From NCBI GenBank assembly GCA_032117135.1, contig JAULZV010000047.1, forward strand, positions 1 to 20,374: a stretch of 20,374 nt of DNA. The letters are read 5' to 3'. This DNA comes from JAULZV01 sp032117135 (GTDB lineage: Bacteria; Patescibacteriota; Minisyncoccia; Phycocordibacterales; JAACPR01). Positions 18,377 to 20,374 of the stretch are shown one piece after another; position 1 is the first letter of the stretch, and each line of letters opens with the position of its first letter. The position numbers and the translations under genes were made by a program. The notes below the pieces were generated by a model. The model did no database searches and was not told the DNA's origin. It worked only from the letters and a program-made list of their open reading frames with translations.

Positions 18377-20374
18377 TTAGAAACACACAATAGAAGCAAT
18401 CTCGTCACCTTCTCGAAGTTTCATAACTCGCACACCTTGTGTTTGTCGTCCAAGCTTTGGAATTTCGGAGATCGAAACTCGAATTACTTGTCCTTTTTTG
18501 GACATTGCAACAACTTCTTCGTTTTCGTCAGTTACCACTTTACCAGCAACGAGAGCACCTACCTTAGGAGTAATACTTGCAGTTTTGATTCCTGAACCAC
18601 CTCTTTTTTGAACTTTGTATTCTTTCATGGTTGTTTGTTTACCATATCCTTTAGATGAGAAAGTAAAGAGTCTTGGATTTGGAGAATCCTTAGAGACGAC
18701 ACCAGCACTGACAACTACGTCATCTTTTTTGAGCAAAAATCCTCGAACACCTGCAGCTGTTCGACCCATTTGTCTAATATCTGACTCTTTAAACCTAATA
18801 GATTGTCCTTTTTGACTTGCAAGAATAATGTCATCACCCTTGGTCACAAACATCGCTTCGATGAGACTATCGTCATCCTTGAGACCAATTGCAATAATAC
18901 CGTTACGCCGCACATCATAAAATCCTCGTGCGTCTACTTTTTTGGCATTACCTTCACGCGTCACCATCACCACAGAGAGGTCGTCTGATTTTTTGATTTC
19001 TTTGGGCATTGGGAGTACTGATGTTACTCGTTCATCTTGACCAATTGATAAGAAGTTTGCGATAGACTTACCACGCGTTGCTCGCTTGCCTTCAGGAATA
19101 TCATAAGTACGTAGTTTGAACACCTTACCCTTATCAGTGAAGAATAAAAGTTCGCTATGATTAGTAGTATTGAGAAATGTCTGTACAAAATCTTCTTCTT
19201 TGGTGTTGAGATCAACTACCCCAACTCCCCCGCGTTTTTGTTGTTTATACTCAGTTGGATCGGTTCGCTTGATATATCCCCCTTTGGTAAGAACAAGAAC
19301 TGTTTGATCATCAGGAATAAGATCTTCTTGAGAAAGATTTTTGACACCATGTTTGACGACTTTGGTTCGACGCGCATCGCCAAATTTTTCTTGAATTTCG
19401 GCAAACTCTTTTTTGATGAGTGCCTTCATCTTTTTTTCACTTTCGAGAAGTTCTCGAAGTTCTTTGATCAATAGCTGTACCGCTCTGAGTTCATCCTCAA
19501 CTTTTTTACGTTCAAGTCCAGCAAGCTTTTGGAGTCGCATCTCAAGAATCGCATCAGCTTGGCGCTGTGAAAACTTGAATTGCTTCATCAAATTAACTTG
19601 TGCAGTCGGTGTATCTTTGGATGCTCTAATACATTTGATTACTTCATCAATATGATCAAGCGCCTTTTTGAGACCAATGAGAATATGCTCTCGATCAAGA
19701 GCTTTGTTGAGGTCAAATTGTGTCCTTCGGGTCACAACCTCAAATCGGTGTCGAATGAATTCTTTGAGTGCCGCCTTAAGCGAAAGCGTCTGAGGCACAC
19801 CGTCGACAAGCGCAACCATATTAAAATGGAATGTATCTTCAAGTTGAGTGTGTTTGTAAATATAATTGAGAACATTTTGAGGGTGAGCAGATGGCTTGAT
19901 ATCAATGACTACCCGAATATCATCAGTAGACTCGTCACGAATATCTTTGATACCTTCGAGTTTTTTGTCTTTGACAAGATCCGCAATCTTAAGAATCATT
20001 TCTGACTTATTTACTCGATATGGGATTGAGGTAATCACAATTTGAAAGGCACCTGATTTGAGTTCGACAATCTCAGCCTCACCTCGACACACTACTCCTC
20101 CTCGTCCACTGACATAGGCTTGATGGATGTCTTTTTCATTAAAAATAACTCCTCCCATCGGGTAGTCTGGACCTTTGACAAATTGAAACAAATCCTCGCT
20201 GGTTGCATTAGGATTATCAATCAAATACACGATAGCATCCATCAACTCACCGAGGTTATGTGGTGGAATATTAGAAGCCATACCTACCGCAATACCCAAG
20301 GTACCATTGAGAAGAAGTGCAGGCACAGCCGTCGGAAGCACTATCGGTTCGCGAGTTCGAGAGTCATACGTAGG
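18377..20374 (-). CDS. gyrA: DNA gyrase subunit A (partial, N-terminus off window)
   Basis: The visible 665 residues start in the breakage-reunion domain at PTYDSRTREPIVLP, just before LLLNGTLGIAVGMASNIPPHN. The frame continues upstream to the window edge, so an internal GTG at 20341 is not a start. The active-site Tyr and quinolone region lie outside. Gyrase introduces negative supercoils with GyrB. Visible parts: tower and coiled coil (to about residue 330), then a six-bladed beta-pinwheel. The GyrA box appears as QKRGGVG (about 379-385), favouring GyrA over ParC; other blades show KRATRGKS, AAGVRGF, QKRGGSG and TQGVRV. The acidic C-terminal tail of many GyrA proteins is absent. The hairpin element follows 19 nt after the stop. 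Confidence 0.96.
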   Translation of the reverse strand, partial: PTYDSRTREPIVLPTAVPALLLNGTLGIAVGMASNIPPHNLGELMDAIVYLIDNPNATSEDLFQFVKGPDYPMGGVIFNEKDIHQAYVSGRGGVVCRGEAEIVELKSGAFQIVITSIPYRVNKSEMILKIADLVKDKKLEGIKDIRDESTDDIRVVIDIKPSAHPQNVLNYIYKHTQLEDTFHFNMVALVDGVPQTLSLKAALKEFIRHRFEVVTRRTQFDLNKALDREHILIGLKKALDHIDEVIKCIRASKDTPTAQVNLMKQFKFSQRQADAILEMRLQKLAGLERKKVEDELRAVQLLIKELRELLESEKKMKALIKKEFAEIQEKFGDARRTKVVKHGVKNLSQEDLIPDDQTVLVLTKGGYIKRTDPTEYKQQKRGGVGVVDLNTKEEDFVQTFLNTTNHSELLFFTDKGKVFKLRTYDIPEGKRATRGKSIANFLSIGQDERVTSVLPMPKEIKKSDDLSVVMVTREGNAKKVDARGFYDVRRNGIIAIGLKDDDSLIEAMFVTKGDDIILASQKGQSIRFKESDIRQMGRTAAGVRGFLLKKDDVVVSAGVVSKDSPNPRLFTFSSKGYGKQTTMKEYKVQKRGGSGIKTASITPKVGALVAGKVVTDENEEVVAMSKKGQVIRVSISEIPKLGRQTQGVRVMKLREGDEIASIVCF

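Noticed and set aside
1..20374. UGA recoded as glycine, as in Gracilibacteria/Absconditabacteria
   Set aside because: UGA is used as a normal stop (for example at 7031), and no gene contains an in-frame UGA that would need recoding.

Overview
The window looks like a chromosomal segment of a Patescibacteria (Candidate Phyla Radiation) bacterium, probably of the Parcubacteria/Paceibacteria side. This is inferred from gene content, not from a search. The supporting signs are a short IF-2 of 502 residues, a tethered solute-binding protein with no ABC permease beside it, a run of very small VirB2/TrbC-like two-helix membrane proteins, a class E/D-type sortase, an SPFH protein, and very few Shine-Dalgarno sequences. 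TGA is used as a normal stop, so the standard bacterial code fits.

Layout. Positions 1-3657 hold surface genes: a truncated secreted Tyr/Asp-rich repeat protein with a PKD-like domain (-), a Pro/Ala-rich coiled-coil membrane protein (-), a lipoprotein (+) and a sortase (-). tRNA-Tyr and a two-helix membrane protein follow. Positions 4300-9079 (-) run from a cysteine desulfurase through an HtrA-like pseudoprotease to a ClpB-type disaggregase. Diverging from the desulfurase is a translation operon (+): DUF4446 protein, infB, rbfA. A tRNA cluster (Cys, two Leu, Lys) leads to an SPFH protein with a small membrane partner (+). Positions 13950-18196 (-) form one long cluster: SAM methyltransferase, membrane-tethered solute-binding protein, and six small two-helix proteins. 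The 3' two-thirds of gyrA (-) fills the right edge.

Expression signals. Many start codons lie 6-8 nt after a -10 hexamer, which implies leaderless mRNAs. Many -10 boxes are of the extended TGA-TATAAT type, at both protein and tRNA genes. Only one gene (13280) has a clear Shine-Dalgarno sequence.

Most notable. A structured element occurs twice, at 4196-4281 and 18269-18357. It has a nearly identical 43-44 nt GC-rich head on long hairpin arms whose sequences differ between copies, yet each pair of arms is self-complementary. Both lie just downstream of a stop codon in the same relative orientation and end in a T-run, like a terminator carrying a conserved apical domain. Second is the methyltransferase/solute-binding/VirB2-like cluster, which may be an undescribed envelope apparatus. 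Third is a ClpB-type protein that carries a ClpC-like IGF loop.
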